Shown here in pieces: positions 27,527-37,870 of a DNA stretch of 64,000 nucleotides. The notes beneath the pieces are model-generated. The model did not search any database. It saw only the letters and a list, made by a program, of their open reading frames with translations, and was not told the DNA's origin. A program made the position numbers and the translations under genes. Each line of letters begins with the position of its first letter. Within the stretch, counting starts at the first letter, position 1. The stretch is from Marinomonas arctica. GTDB lineage: Bacteria > Pseudomonadota > Gammaproteobacteria > Pseudomonadales > Marinomonadaceae. The DNA lies in NCBI RefSeq assembly GCF_003259225.1, contig NZ_QHJF01000001.1, forward strand, positions 62,001-126,000, written 5' to 3'.

Positions 27527-28159
27527 TTATTGAAATGGCGCAGGATTACCAGCACCGACACGAATTACTTCGATATTATCCGCGTCCATCTTCACCACGG
27601 TCGTTGGTTCTAGCCCACAAAAACCGCCGTCAATCACTAAATCTAGCGCATGTTCGAGCGTATCGCGAATATCGTAAGGGTCGGTCATTGTATCGCTCTC
27701 CCCTGGCAAAATAAGAGACACACTCATAATTGGCTCACCCAGTTCTTCTAATAATGCCGCGACAATATTATTTTTAGGAATTCGAATACCAATGGTTTTT
27801 CTTTTCGGGTGTAAAAGTCGTCTTGGTACTTCCGAAGTCGCATTAAAAATAAAAGTGTAAGGCCCTGGGGTATTGTTTTTTAATAACCGATACAAGCGAT
27901 TATCAAATCGAGCATAAGTTGAAATTTCAGAGAGATCACGACACACCAAGGTAAAGTTGTGCTTGTCGTCTAAACGGCGAATGGCACGAATCCGATCCTG
28001 CGCCGCTTTATCGCCTAAATGACAGCCAAGTGAGTAACCACAATCCGTTGGATAAGCAATAACGCCGCCGTTGCGAATAACCTCGGCGGCCTGTTTAATT
28101 AGGCGCGCTTGGGGGTTTTCTGGATGTATTTGAAAAAATTGACTCAACCTGTTCTCCAC
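27527..28159 (-). CDS. yciO: YciO, Sua5/YrdC-family protein
   Basis: This 210-residue protein has a YrdC-like domain of the Sua5/TsaC superfamily, whose members make threonylcarbamoyl-AMP for the tRNA t6A modification. Seen here are the Y-P-T-D-C-G-Y-S-L-G-C motif (35-45), R-R-L-D-D-K-H-N-F for substrate binding, G-P-Y-T-F-I-F-N-A-T and R-I-P. The H-P-K-R-K-T-I-G-I-R-I-P wording places it in the YciO subgroup, whose physiological role is less certain than that of TsaC. It lies between the PHP-nuclease gene and rluB. The scpA-scpB pair often found between yciO and rluB is absent. Confidence 0.88.
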   Translation of the reverse strand: MENRLSQFFQIHPENPQARLIKQAAEVIRNGGVIAYPTDCGYSLGCHLGDKAAQDRIRAIRRLDDKHNFTLVCRDLSEISTYARFDNRLYRLLKNNTPGPYTFIFNATSEVPRRLLHPKRKTIGIRIPKNNIVAALLEELGEPIMSVSLILPGESDTMTDPYDIRDTLEHALDLVIDGGFCGLEPTTVVKMDADNIEVIRVGAGNPAPFQ

Positions 28160-28268
28160 TAAAAAATTATCAAACTACTCGTCATAACGCCACCACGATC
28201 ACTGACGCATACTATCATTATGTAACCACTCTAGAAGCGACTATACCAACATTAAACAACTCATTGCC

Positions 28269-29126
28269 CTATATCGATGACCAGGTTTGCCACACTAGAT
28301 CCACTTCACCTTCATGTATTTGAGTGAATTTCCCCACCTGCATCCACGGTCCAAATGGTCCATGATAATCACTGCCGACGGAGGCTTTTAAGTCAAACTC
28401 TCTCGTCAAACGTTCAAGTAAACGGACACTGTCAGGACGCTCATTACCAGAGACAATCTCAATCCCTGTTCCGCCCCACTTTTTGAAGTCACTTAATAAA
28501 CGCTTCAATTTCGTCACCGTCAATGGATAACGCTTGGGGTGGGCAAGTACCAGTGCCATATCTTCATCTGCCAATGCGCTTAACACTTGCTCCAGTTCTG
28601 GCCAAACATCGCGCAACTGCCCTAATTTTTTATTCCCCAAATAACGATCAAATGCTTTGTTAGCGTCTTTTACAAAGCATTTTTCCACCAGTAAAGAGGC
28701 AAAATGCGGCCGACCTAATTGGCTGTTCCCAGCCAGCGCGACCGCCTCGTCGAATAAATCCGGCAAACCTTGTTTCACCAATAAATCCGCAATCCGCCGA
28801 GCACGATCAAGACGTATTGCTTGGTTACCTTCGACAATAGACAACAATGCCGGATTATCAGCAGAAAAATTTAATGCCACCATATGCAAAGGAATGCCAT
28901 TCCACTGGGTAGACAGCTCAACGCCATTAATAAAACTTAATCCATGCTCGGCAGCGCGAAGCCTTGCCTCGGGAAGACCATCTAGTGTGTCATGATCGGT
29001 TAAAGCGAACAGCGACACACTCTGCTCAACAGCTAAATCCACCAATTCGGCAGGAGAAAAGTGTCCATCCGAACAGGTGGAATGTGTATGTAAATCGACT
29101 TTTCGATATCTTGCTGCTTCAGGCAT
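28269..29126 (-). CDS. rnm: PHP-domain 5'-3' exoribonuclease (RNase AM, YciV/TrpH family)
   Basis: This 285-residue polymerase-and-histidinol-phosphatase domain protein has the metal-binding motifs D-L-H-T-H-S-T-C-S-D-G (10-20), F-A-L-T-D-H-D-T (40-47), V-L-A-H-P-K-R-Y near the middle, and V-G-S-D-Y-H-G-P at the C-terminal end. E. coli RNase AM (yciV) trims 5' ends of rRNAs and degrades short RNAs. It is divergent from yciB and 109 bp upstream of yciO on the same strand, the conserved order of this locus in gammaproteobacteria. Confidence 0.88.
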   Translation of the reverse strand: MPEAARYRKVDLHTHSTCSDGHFSPAELVDLAVEQSVSLFALTDHDTLDGLPEARLRAAEHGLSFINGVELSTQWNGIPLHMVALNFSADNPALLSIVEGNQAIRLDRARRIADLLVKQGLPDLFDEAVALAGNSQLGRPHFASLLVEKCFVKDANKAFDRYLGNKKLGQLRDVWPELEQVLSALADEDMALVLAHPKRYPLTVTKLKRLLSDFKKWGGTGIEIVSGNERPDSVRLLERLTREFDLKASVGSDYHGPFGPWMQVGKFTQIHEGEVDLVWQTWSSI

Positions 29127-29209
29127 AGATTGACTGTTCTTTAATAGGAATGGTGTTTAGTATTGGAACAGCATACATACATTTTAGTATACATTCACCG
29201 GGTTTTTAT

Positions 29210-29746
29210 ATGAAAATACTATTTGACTTTCTTCCTATTATTATTTTCTTCATTACCTATAAAATGACAGGCAATATTATTATTGCCACTGCCATTTTAA
29301 TTCCGGCTACCCTCATTCAAGTGGCTTTTACATGGTTCAAAAACCGTACCATAGAAAAAATGCACCTCGTGTCTTTGATATTGGTGGTTTTGCTAGGAGG
29401 AGCGACCGTTTTATTAGGAGATGGGGATTTTATTAAGTGGAAACCGACCATTGTAAACGGCCTTTTTGCTATTGCATTTTTAGGTAGCCAATTTATCGGA
29501 GAGAAAAATATTATCCAACGCATGATGGGCGATACATTAGAGCTTCCCTTTAAAGTATGGCGCACGCTAAACCTTGCCTGGGTCGGTTTTTTTATGATTT
29601 CTGGTGGCGCAAATTTATACGTTGCCTTTTCTTACAGCGAAGAGATTTGGGTCGACTTTAAACTCTTCGGTTTATTAGGAATGACTCTTGTGTTTATCAT
29701 ACTACAAGGTCTTTACTTATCATCACACTTACAAAATAAGGAATAA
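29210..29746 (+). CDS. yciB: Inner-membrane septation-related protein YciB/IspZ
   Basis: This polytopic inner-membrane protein has about 178 residues and five hydrophobic segments, beginning [14 protein letters not shown], the standard start of the family (E. coli YciB is 179 residues). I therefore take the ATG at 29210 instead of an upstream in-frame GTG-type extension from 29150. Other family marks are [17 protein letters not shown] and the conserved N-L-A-W segment. YciB contributes to envelope integrity and septum formation. yciI follows 2 bp downstream. Confidence 0.9.
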   Translation: MKILFDFLPIIIFFITYKMTGNIIIATAILIPATLIQVAFTWFKNRTIEKMHLVSLILVVLLGGATVLLGDGDFIKWKPTIVNGLFAIAFLGSQFIGEKNIIQRMMGDTLELPFKVWRTLNLAWVGFFMISGGANLYVAFSYSEEIWVDFKLFGLLGMTLVFIILQGLYLSSHLQNKE

Positions 29747-29748
29747 CA

Positions 29749-30054
29749 ATGCTTTACTCTATTATCGGTGACGATGTGGCCAATAGCCTTAACGCTCGCA
29801 AGCAAGCACGTCCAGCGCATTTGGCTCGTTTAGAAACACTGCAACACGAAGGACGCCTAGTGTTGGCCGGCCCCAATCCTGCTATTGACTCAGACAACCC
29901 TGGCGATGCAGGCTTTAGTGGCAGCGTTGTTGTTGCTGAATTTGCCAGCCTTGAAGAAGCAAAAGCGTGGGCGGACGCCGACCCTTACGTGGCGGCGGGC
30001 GTTTATGAAAAAGTGACAGTGAAGCCTTTTAAGCAAGTTTTTCCAAACGCCTAA
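29749..30054 (+). CDS. yciI: YciI-like protein
   Basis: This 101-residue dimeric ferredoxin-like-fold protein of the YCII family has the R-P-A-H-L-A-R-L segment with the conserved His, the G-P-N-P-A motif and the [12 protein letters not shown] ending with its conserved Asp-Pro. The His/Asp pair suggests catalysis, but the reaction is not known for the E. coli member. The start lies 2 bp after the yciB stop, so the two genes form an operon. Confidence 0.9.
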   Translation: MLYSIIGDDVANSLNARKQARPAHLARLETLQHEGRLVLAGPNPAIDSDNPGDAGFSGSVVVAEFASLEEAKAWADADPYVAAGVYEKVTVKPFKQVFPNA

Positions 30055-30067
30055 AACCCCATCCTAA

Positions 30068-30095
30068 CCCTCCCCTTCAAAGACACAGGGGAGGG
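30068..30095. repeat. GC-rich intergenic hairpin (CCCTCCCC/GGGGAGGG)
   Basis: A perfect 8-bp stem with a 12-base loop lies between the convergent yciI and Rdx genes. It resembles the hairpin at 6407-6426 in composition and in the neighbouring CCTAACC/AGCCTCC wording. Either a dispersed intergenic repeat or a weak terminator is possible; there is no clean T-run. Confidence 0.55.
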
Positions 30096-30145
30096 AACAA
30101 AATCGTTCTTAGGCCTTTCCTCTGCTAAGCGCTGTGTGGGCTGGA

Positions 30146-30427
30146 TTATTTTTTAACGTCGGAATGGCCAAGATCTCGCTCTGGATCTATCACATCTCGC
30201 ATTCTTTGTTTTAATACTTTTGCCTCAGGAAAACCGTCTTCTTTTTTTCGACACCAAATCTCTTCACCGTTTACTCTGACTTTAAAAATCCCACCTTGAG
30301 TTGGTATCAAGGTGACACTTTTAATATCATCATCAAATGTCGTTAGCAGTTCTTGAGACAACCAAGCGGCGCGCAACATCCAACGACATAATGTACAATA
30401 CTCAATCTCAACGGTTGCAGTTCGCAT
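30146..30427 (-). CDS. Rdx/SelT-SelW-SelH family thioredoxin-like protein
   Basis: This 93-residue protein (from the chosen start) starts R-T-A-T-V-E-I-E-Y-C-T-L-C-R-W, giving a CxxC redox motif right after the first beta strand, and carries the family G-G-I-F-K-V-R-V-N-G-E-E-I-W segment. These bacterial SelW-like proteins are assumed to be thiol oxidoreductases; the substrate is unknown. No selenocysteine is needed, as both positions are Cys. The ATG at 30427 follows a GGAGAG site; an in-frame start at 30478 would add 17 residues not seen in the family. Confidence 0.85.
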   Translation of the reverse strand: MRTATVEIEYCTLCRWMLRAAWLSQELLTTFDDDIKSVTLIPTQGGIFKVRVNGEEIWCRKKEDGFPEAKVLKQRMRDVIDPERDLGHSDVKK

Positions 30428-30518
30428 TTGCTTTCTCTCCGGTAAATTAACAAGGCGTCTTAACACGCCATAACACAACTCATACTATTGCTGACTCATT
30501 TAATAAGGAAGTAGCACC

Positions 30519-31070
30519 ATGCGTAAATCTCTTATCACCAGTTTGGCTTTACTTGCACTTTGCTCACAGGTCAACGCCACTGAAGTCGATATCATTACTA
30601 ATCAAGGTACCATTCGAGTCGATCTAGAAGACACCGCCGCTCCCAAAACCGTCGCGAATTTTCTACGCTACGTTGACGAAGGCTTTTATAATGGTACCAT
30701 TTTTCATCGCGTGATTCGTGGCTTTATGATTCAAGGCGGCGGGTTCACCAGCGATTTAGAACGTAAAACGACGCATAAAGCCGTGGCTTATGAAGGCGAT
30801 AATCAACTGGCCAACAATCGAGGCACATTAGCCATGGCGCGCACTCAAGATCCAAATAGCGCCACATCTCAGTTTTTTATTAATCAAGTTGATAATGCTT
30901 TTTTAAACCATGGTACTCGTGGTGCAGCCGGCTACACAGTATTTGGTAAAGTGATCTCAGGCATGGAAATAGTGGACGCTATTTCAGCCGTTCCAACATC
31001 CACCGTCGGACCTTACCAAGATGTCCCAACCTCCCCCGTGATTATCGAGAGCGTGACGCGTGTTAACTAG
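30519..31070 (+). CDS. Periplasmic cyclophilin-type peptidyl-prolyl isomerase
   Basis: This 183-residue protein has a cleavable signal peptide (residues 1-20, ending V-N-A) and a single cyclophilin domain. Active-site residues are visible in F-H-R-V-I-R-G-F-M-I-Q-G-G-G and S-Q-F-F-I-N. It should catalyse proline isomerisation in the periplasm, as PpiA does. An AAGGAAG ribosome site precedes the ATG. The 3' end overlaps the start of mnmC by 11 bp, which is odd because the two functions are unrelated. Confidence 0.9.
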   Translation: MRKSLITSLALLALCSQVNATEVDIITNQGTIRVDLEDTAAPKTVANFLRYVDEGFYNGTIFHRVIRGFMIQGGGFTSDLERKTTHKAVAYEGDNQLANNRGTLAMARTQDPNSATSQFFINQVDNAFLNHGTRGAAGYTVFGKVISGMEIVDAISAVPTSTVGPYQDVPTSPVIIESVTRVN

Positions 31071-33072
31071 TTACCAACTCTCCCCTCCTGACATCCGTTG
31101 GGGAGACGATGGCGCGCCTCACTCAAGCCAGTTCGATGATGTGTACTTTGATAAAGAGTCTGGCCTCGAAGAAACGCGCCATGTATTTATAAACAATAAT
31201 CACCTGAGTGATCGCTGGTCGTCCATGCAAAACAACACCTTTGTCATTGCTGAGACGGGCTTTGGCACAGGGCTGAATTTTTTATGTGCTTGGCAAGCAT
31301 TTTTAAACAGCGCAACCGACGATAAACAGCTGCATTTTATTTCGGTGGAAAAGTTTCCAATGACAAAGGCCATGTTGGCCGATGCATTAAAAATGTGGCC
31401 TTCCATAGCGCATTTCAGTCAGCCATTAATTAACGCCTATCCTGACGTTTGTCATGGTTTTCATCGCATAGAGCTTGAGCAAGGTCGAGTCCAATTAACA
31501 CTTTGGTTTGGTGAAGCTGAAGACGGTTTTGCAGCGCTAAATGCCGATGTAGATGCTTGGTTTCTAGATGGCTTCGCCCCCAGCAAAAATCCTGAAATGT
31601 GGTCTGACAACCTGTTTAAACATATCCATCGTCTTAGCCACCAAGGCACTACGTTCTCAACGTTCACCGCCGCTGGCATTGTGCGCAGAGGATTAAAAAA
31701 TGTTGGCTTTGATGTCCGCAAAGTAAAGGGCTTTGGACAAAAAAGAGAAATGTCTGTCGGTGAACTCAATACCGCCACGGCACCATTGTCTGAACGCATG
31801 GCACAGGGTAAATCATGGTTCAATCTTCGCAGTGATAAGCGGTCAGAGGTCACTAAAGTATTAGTGGTTGGCAGTGGATTGGCTGGCGCCAATACCGCTT
31901 ATGCACTGGCAAAACAAGGCATCAAAGTAGAAGTATGGGAACAAGATAACGTCATTGCGGACGGCGCCTCGGGCAACCCACAAGGCATGCTATACCCCAA
32001 ACTAACAACACAAGACACCTATCTGAACCGCTTTTATCTCGCGGCTTATCTCTATGCGACCCGACTCTACAACAAACTGGATACGGTGGGCACTTTTTGG
32101 AATCAATGCGGCCTTATTCAAATTCCCAAAAATGACAAAGAAGCCGAGCGTTTTCAAAAATTGCTAGACCAGCAACTCTATCCACAAAGCATTTTACACG
32201 CCGCAACAAACAGAAAAGACAGCTTGTTATTACCCCTATCAGGCTGGGTAGCACCGAAAAAACTTTGTGAGACACTGTTATCTCACCCAAACATTCAGCT
32301 GCGGCTCAATACCAAACTGACACAATTGCAATACCTCGGTGAACAACAAGAAAATGGCACGGCAACGGGCTGGCAAGCCGCTTCAACCAGCCACTCCGAT
32401 GTTTTCTCTCACGTTGTGTTATGCACAGCAAATGATAGCAAAGCCTTCAGCGAGCTTTCCCATTTGCCTATTTATGCGATCCGAGGGCAAGTGTCACAAA
32501 TGAACGTCAAGGACGCTGTCAATGCGTGCCGACAAAAAGGCGAATCCGCCGAAAAAATCAACATTGACAAAGTGTTATGTGAATTTGGCTATGTTTCACC
32601 ACCGCTCGAGGGCCTGATCCATTTTGGCTCGACTTATGACTTGAAAGATCAAGATACCGCTGTGCGAGAAGAGGGACACAATAGGAACCTTACTATTCTC
32701 GAAAATCTACTCGGATTAGAAAGCGATACATTTACAAGCAAAGATTGCGAAGGCAGAGTGTCGTTTCGTTGCGCCGTGCCTGATTACACTCCGATTGTCG
32801 GCCCGATACAATCGGCAGAGAGTTATCAGCAGCACTATTCTAGATTGAGCAAAAATGCCAAATGGAAATCTAACAAAGTCGCTGAGCCAAATAAGCAGCT
32901 ATATGTCAATATTGGTCATGGTTCAAGGGGACTAATTTCTACCCCGCTGAGTGCTTGCTTTATTGCCAGCTTAATCACGAACACGCCCTCACCTTTAGAG
33001 CAAAACGTTAGCCATAAACTGCACCCAAGTCGTTTTATCATTCGCGACCTGAAACGCAGCCAAAATACATAG
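31060..33072 (+). CDS. mnmC: Bifunctional tRNA modification enzyme MnmC
   Basis: MnmC finishes mnm5s2U34 in tRNA anticodons: the C-terminal FAD domain removes the carboxymethyl group and the N-terminal domain methylates the product with AdoMet. The 670-residue protein has the methyltransferase part at about 1-240 (E-T-G-F-G-T-G-L-N-F-L AdoMet loop; D-A-W-F-L-D-G-F-A-P-S-K-N-P) and the oxidoreductase part at about 265-660 (V-V-G-S-G-L-A-G-A-N FAD loop; G-H-G-S-R-G-L near the end). Length agrees with E. coli (668). A GTG start at 31060 overlaps the cyclophilin stop. Confidence 0.94.
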   Translation: MLTSYQLSPPDIRWGDDGAPHSSQFDDVYFDKESGLEETRHVFINNNHLSDRWSSMQNNTFVIAETGFGTGLNFLCAWQAFLNSATDDKQLHFISVEKFPMTKAMLADALKMWPSIAHFSQPLINAYPDVCHGFHRIELEQGRVQLTLWFGEAEDGFAALNADVDAWFLDGFAPSKNPEMWSDNLFKHIHRLSHQGTTFSTFTAAGIVRRGLKNVGFDVRKVKGFGQKREMSVGELNTATAPLSERMAQGKSWFNLRSDKRSEVTKVLVVGSGLAGANTAYALAKQGIKVEVWEQDNVIADGASGNPQGMLYPKLTTQDTYLNRFYLAAYLYATRLYNKLDTVGTFWNQCGLIQIPKNDKEAERFQKLLDQQLYPQSILHAATNRKDSLLLPLSGWVAPKKLCETLLSHPNIQLRLNTKLTQLQYLGEQQENGTATGWQAASTSHSDVFSHVVLCTANDSKAFSELSHLPIYAIRGQVSQMNVKDAVNACRQKGESAEKINIDKVLCEFGYVSPPLEGLIHFGSTYDLKDQDTAVREEGHNRNLTILENLLGLESDTFTSKDCEGRVSFRCAVPDYTPIVGPIQSAESYQQHYSRLSKNAKWKSNKVAEPNKQLYVNIGHGSRGLISTPLSACFIASLITNTPSPLEQNVSHKLHPSRFIIRDLKRSQNT

Positions 33073-33140
33073 CGCTACCACTGCACGCCATTTCTATGCA
33101 AATTGAATTGGATGCAGTGGTCTCTTATGCGACCAGTCGG

Positions 33141-33470
33141 TTACGACTCAAAGAGCTCGCAGGCGCTTGGAATAAGTTCCACAAATCGGCTAGAGGTTTG
33201 TGGACGAAACACGTACTTGTTAAGCTCTGGCAACAATGTGCGCAACTTATCACTCAACTGCAGTAAGCTTGGGTTAATTGGCTCATAAGGATAAACATGA
33301 TCCTGTAAGCTTAGCTTATGCAATTCATCAAGCTCGTCTTGCAGTATGCTTTTCATCGCAAAAAAGCGATCTTTTTGATTAATATCGTTGGTTTCCCAAT
33401 AAGCATCAGAAAACGCAGCATTTAATTCATAAAAGATATGCAATGCATCAGCAACATTTTTTTTAGACAT
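33141..33470 (-). CDS. Unknown small protein, 109 residues
   Basis: I do not recognise this protein. From the ATG at 33470, preceded by a GGAG site 7 bp upstream, it is a mainly helical, soluble, acidic polypeptide. It has D-A-L-H-I-F-Y-E-L at its N-terminus, a central I-L-Q-D-E-L-D-E-L-H-K-L heptad-like stretch (about 40-55) that could form a coiled coil, and a basic Y-V-F-R-P-Q-T-S-S-R-F segment near the end. There is no signal peptide or cysteine pair. It lies convergent with mnmC and divergent from cysE. Codon use resembles its neighbours, so I take it as a real gene. Confidence 0.6.
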   Translation of the reverse strand: MSKKNVADALHIFYELNAAFSDAYWETNDINQKDRFFAMKSILQDELDELHKLSLQDHVYPYEPINPSLLQLSDKLRTLLPELNKYVFRPQTSSRFVELIPSACELFES

Positions 33471-33574
33471 ATTATCTCCATCTTTTTGAGCAATCTTCAC
33501 ATTGCCCCTTGTATTGTTTAACCCTAACCTTATAACCTACATTCTAAACGTGAATTGATATAGGTGAATACCCC

Positions 33575-34402
33575 TTGAGTACAACAATCCATCATGCCGT
33601 GACTTCTGACAATTTATGGCAATCTTTGCAAGCGGAAGCCAAAAAACTTGCACTAGACGAACCTATTTTAGCCAGTTATTTTAATACCACTATTTTACGC
33701 CATGATTCGTTGTGTTCCGCTTTAAGCTTTTTACTGGCTAGCAAGCTCGATAGCATATCAATTCCCGCTATGGTATTACGAGAAGTATTCGAAGAAGCCA
33801 TGGCAGATACCCACTCTGGCATTGTACGATGCATCGAGCAAGATATTTTAGCCATAAAAGAACGTGATGCCGCGTGTGATACGTTTACCACCCCCTTACT
33901 GTTTTTTAAAGGCTTCCATGCATTACAAACCTATCGTGTCGCCAATTGGCTGTGGAAAAATAACCGCAAAAGCTTAGCCCTGTATTTACAAGGACAAATG
34001 TCCATGGTGTTCAGCGTCGACATTCACCCCGCTGCCACCATAGGCTGTGGCGTCATGCTAGACCACGCCACAGGTCTTGTGGTGGGTGAAACCTGTGTGA
34101 TTGAGGACAACGTCTCTATTTTGCAATCCGTCACTTTAGGCGGCACAGGGAAAGAACATGGCGATCGTCACCCTAAAATACGTTCCGGTGTACTTATTGG
34201 TGCAGGCGCGAAAATTCTTGGCAATATTGAAGTCGGGGAAGGCGCGAAAATTGGGGCGGGTAGCGTCGTACTAGAACCGGTTGAACACCATACGACGGTT
34301 GCTGGCGTACCGGCGAAAATTGTAGGACGCAACACAGGTGAAGAGCCATCCAGAGTCATGGATCACAACATCAATCATTGTGTTCGAGATTGCGTGGAAT
34401 AG
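33575..34402 (+). CDS. cysE: Serine O-acetyltransferase
   Basis: CysE acetylates L-serine with acetyl-CoA, the first step to cysteine. The 275-residue protein has the N-terminal helical SATase domain (residues 1-140) and a left-handed beta-helix of hexapeptide repeats (about 150-245) with catalytic D-I-H-P and D-H-A-T-G and the G-G-T-G-K-E-H-G-D-R-H-P loop. The length matches the E. coli enzyme (273). The best start is a TTG at 33575 with AGGTG upstream; no ATG fits the family N-terminus. It stands alone, convergent with the yheU-like gene. Confidence 0.92.
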   Translation: MSTTIHHAVTSDNLWQSLQAEAKKLALDEPILASYFNTTILRHDSLCSALSFLLASKLDSISIPAMVLREVFEEAMADTHSGIVRCIEQDILAIKERDAACDTFTTPLLFFKGFHALQTYRVANWLWKNNRKSLALYLQGQMSMVFSVDIHPAATIGCGVMLDHATGLVVGETCVIEDNVSILQSVTLGGTGKEHGDRHPKIRSGVLIGAGAKILGNIEVGEGAKIGAGSVVLEPVEHHTTVAGVPAKIVGRNTGEEPSRVMDHNINHCVRDCVE

Positions 34403-34407
34403 TCAGA

Positions 34408-34446
34408 TCAAAAATAACTACGATCTTAGAAGAGATCGTAGTTATT
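34408..34446 (-). terminator. Terminator overlapping the 3' coding end of the yheU-like gene
   Basis: A 14-bp perfect stem (34413-34426 pairs with 34433-34446) is followed on the minus strand by five T residues. The upstream arm encodes the last residues of the YheU-like protein, so the hairpin is both coding and terminating. On the plus strand, where cysE ends, the T-run is absent. Confidence 0.8.
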
Positions 34447-34662
34447 CAATTCACTTTTCGGAATCATCTTAATAGTTTCGCTTTCTGTATCAAACAGTAA
34501 TACAGCGTTCCCATTTCGCAACGATCCTAACGCCTGTTCACGCTTCTGAGCCACAGATAAATCATAATCACCATAATCGGTGCCATCACGTGACACGATA
34601 TCATCCAAAATCGTCTCTAAAGTGTCGGGAGCCAACGAATCGTAAGGTATTAAAGTGTCCAA
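34426..34662 (-). CDS. YheU family (UPF0270) protein
   Basis: This 78-residue acidic protein closely follows the YheU pattern: L-I-P-Y-D-S-L-A-P-D-T-L (3-14), R-D-G-T-D-Y-G-D-Y-D-L-S (25-36), then G-N-A-V-L-L-F-D. The function of the family is unknown. The start abuts the ligA stop (34663) with no spacing, so it is co-transcribed with and probably translationally coupled to ligA. Its C-terminal codons form part of the operon terminator. Confidence 0.85.
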   Translation of the reverse strand: MDTLIPYDSLAPDTLETILDDIVSRDGTDYGDYDLSVAQKREQALGSLRNGNAVLLFDTESETIKMIPKSELNNYDLF

Positions 34663-36702
<2,040 letters not shown>

Positions 36703-36746
36703 TCAATTAACTCGATTTCTTTTAGCTTGTAGTAAATATTAACGGC

Positions 36747-36772
36747 AAAAAACAAGGCCCCTCGGGGCCTTG
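36747..36772 (-). terminator. Intrinsic terminator between zipA and ligA
   Basis: The hairpin CAAGGCCCC/GGGGCCTTG is followed on the minus strand by six T residues. It begins 8 bp after the zipA stop codon and should separate the ccm-zipA transcript from ligA at least partly. Confidence 0.88.
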
Positions 36773-36779
36773 GTTTATC

Positions 36780-37805
36780 TTACTGCTTATTGCGCATTAA
36801 CCGACGGCGCTCAAAATCACGTATTCGTTGTCGACAATGTGCGATGGTTTGATCACTCATTGGCGAGCGTCGTTCATCACGCAATTCACCACCTAGGTTA
36901 CGCACCAAGGCTTGAGCGGTTTCCAGCATAAAATCGAACGCCTTCATACTATTCTTAGGTCCAGGTAACCCCATAAAGAAACTCACACCTGGACAATCAC
37001 TTTCGCCCATAGTTTCTAAATTAAAGGTGCCTGGCTCAATGGCATTCGCCATACTAAACTGTACTCGACCACGATCGAATCCGTCTTCATGACGATGGAA
37101 GATATCCATTTCACCATAACGCATGCCGCAATTTAAAATAAGTTGAAGCAGCTCTATTCCAGAAAAACTTTGTCCTTCTGGAGCAAACACGTTAATCACG
37201 ATGACTTCTTCAATCTCAACAATGCCTTTGTCTTGTTTATCCTCTATACCGTTAACATCATCAACCAAATGACTCGGTGTTATTTGATCGATATCGATTT
37301 CTGAATAGCTGCGCTCATAGTCCTCATCGCCATCATATTCGCTGCGATGATGTGTCTCTGGCGTATAGTCAAGATTGAGATCGTCGTGCTCATAAAAGCC
37401 GTCATCTGAGTAATTTTGCTCAGACACTGCGGAGTCCCCAAAATCACGTTCAGGCACTAACGACGCTAACTCATCAAGATGTAAGTCCTCTCCCCTATCC
37501 AATTCTGGACCCGAATCGACCTTATGAGGAACCTCGGTTAAAGGCGACTTAGCCGTTTTGCGAGCATTTTCAAACGCATTGGTAATAGGATCGGCAGCGG
37601 GTCGACTCACTCTAGACGACATTTTCCCGTATCCCATGGTGGCTCTTTGTCTAACCAATGCATCATTTGATTCATCGGCATCAGCATAACCACCTGTTTG
37701 AGCATGCTCTTGACCTTTTTTATATCGACGAAATCCATCTATGAGGATCACAACAATGATGACGACCCCAATCAAGATTAGCCATTCACGCAAGCTAAAT
37801 TCCAT
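36780..37805 (-). CDS. zipA: Cell division protein ZipA
   Basis: ZipA tethers FtsZ to the inner membrane at the division site. The 341-residue protein has an N-terminal transmembrane helix (7-24), a basic juxtamembrane stretch, a long acidic, Asp/Glu/Tyr-rich unstructured linker (about 40-205) and the C-terminal FtsZ-binding domain (about 205-340) with F-A-P-E-G-Q-S-F-S-G and C-P-G-V-S-F-F-M-G-L-P-G-P. It lies 65 bp after ccmI on the same strand. The smc gene often found directly upstream of zipA in pseudomonads is not present. Confidence 0.92.
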   Translation of the reverse strand: MEFSLREWLILIGVVIIVVILIDGFRRYKKGQEHAQTGGYADADESNDALVRQRATMGYGKMSSRVSRPAADPITNAFENARKTAKSPLTEVPHKVDSGPELDRGEDLHLDELASLVPERDFGDSAVSEQNYSDDGFYEHDDLNLDYTPETHHRSEYDGDEDYERSYSEIDIDQITPSHLVDDVNGIEDKQDKGIVEIEEVIVINVFAPEGQSFSGIELLQLILNCGMRYGEMDIFHRHEDGFDRGRVQFSMANAIEPGTFNLETMGESDCPGVSFFMGLPGPKNSMKAFDFMLETAQALVRNLGGELRDERRSPMSDQTIAHCRQRIRDFERRRLMRNKQ

Positions 37806-37870
37806 TACACATTCCGAATAGCATCAATTAAAGTTGACTGTATTATCAAACGAAGCGCCTTAGGATTCAA

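Noticed and set aside
33078..33120. Inverted repeat CCACTGCA...TGCAGTGG after mnmC
   Set aside because: The loop is 27 bases and no T-run follows, so I do not call it a terminator.
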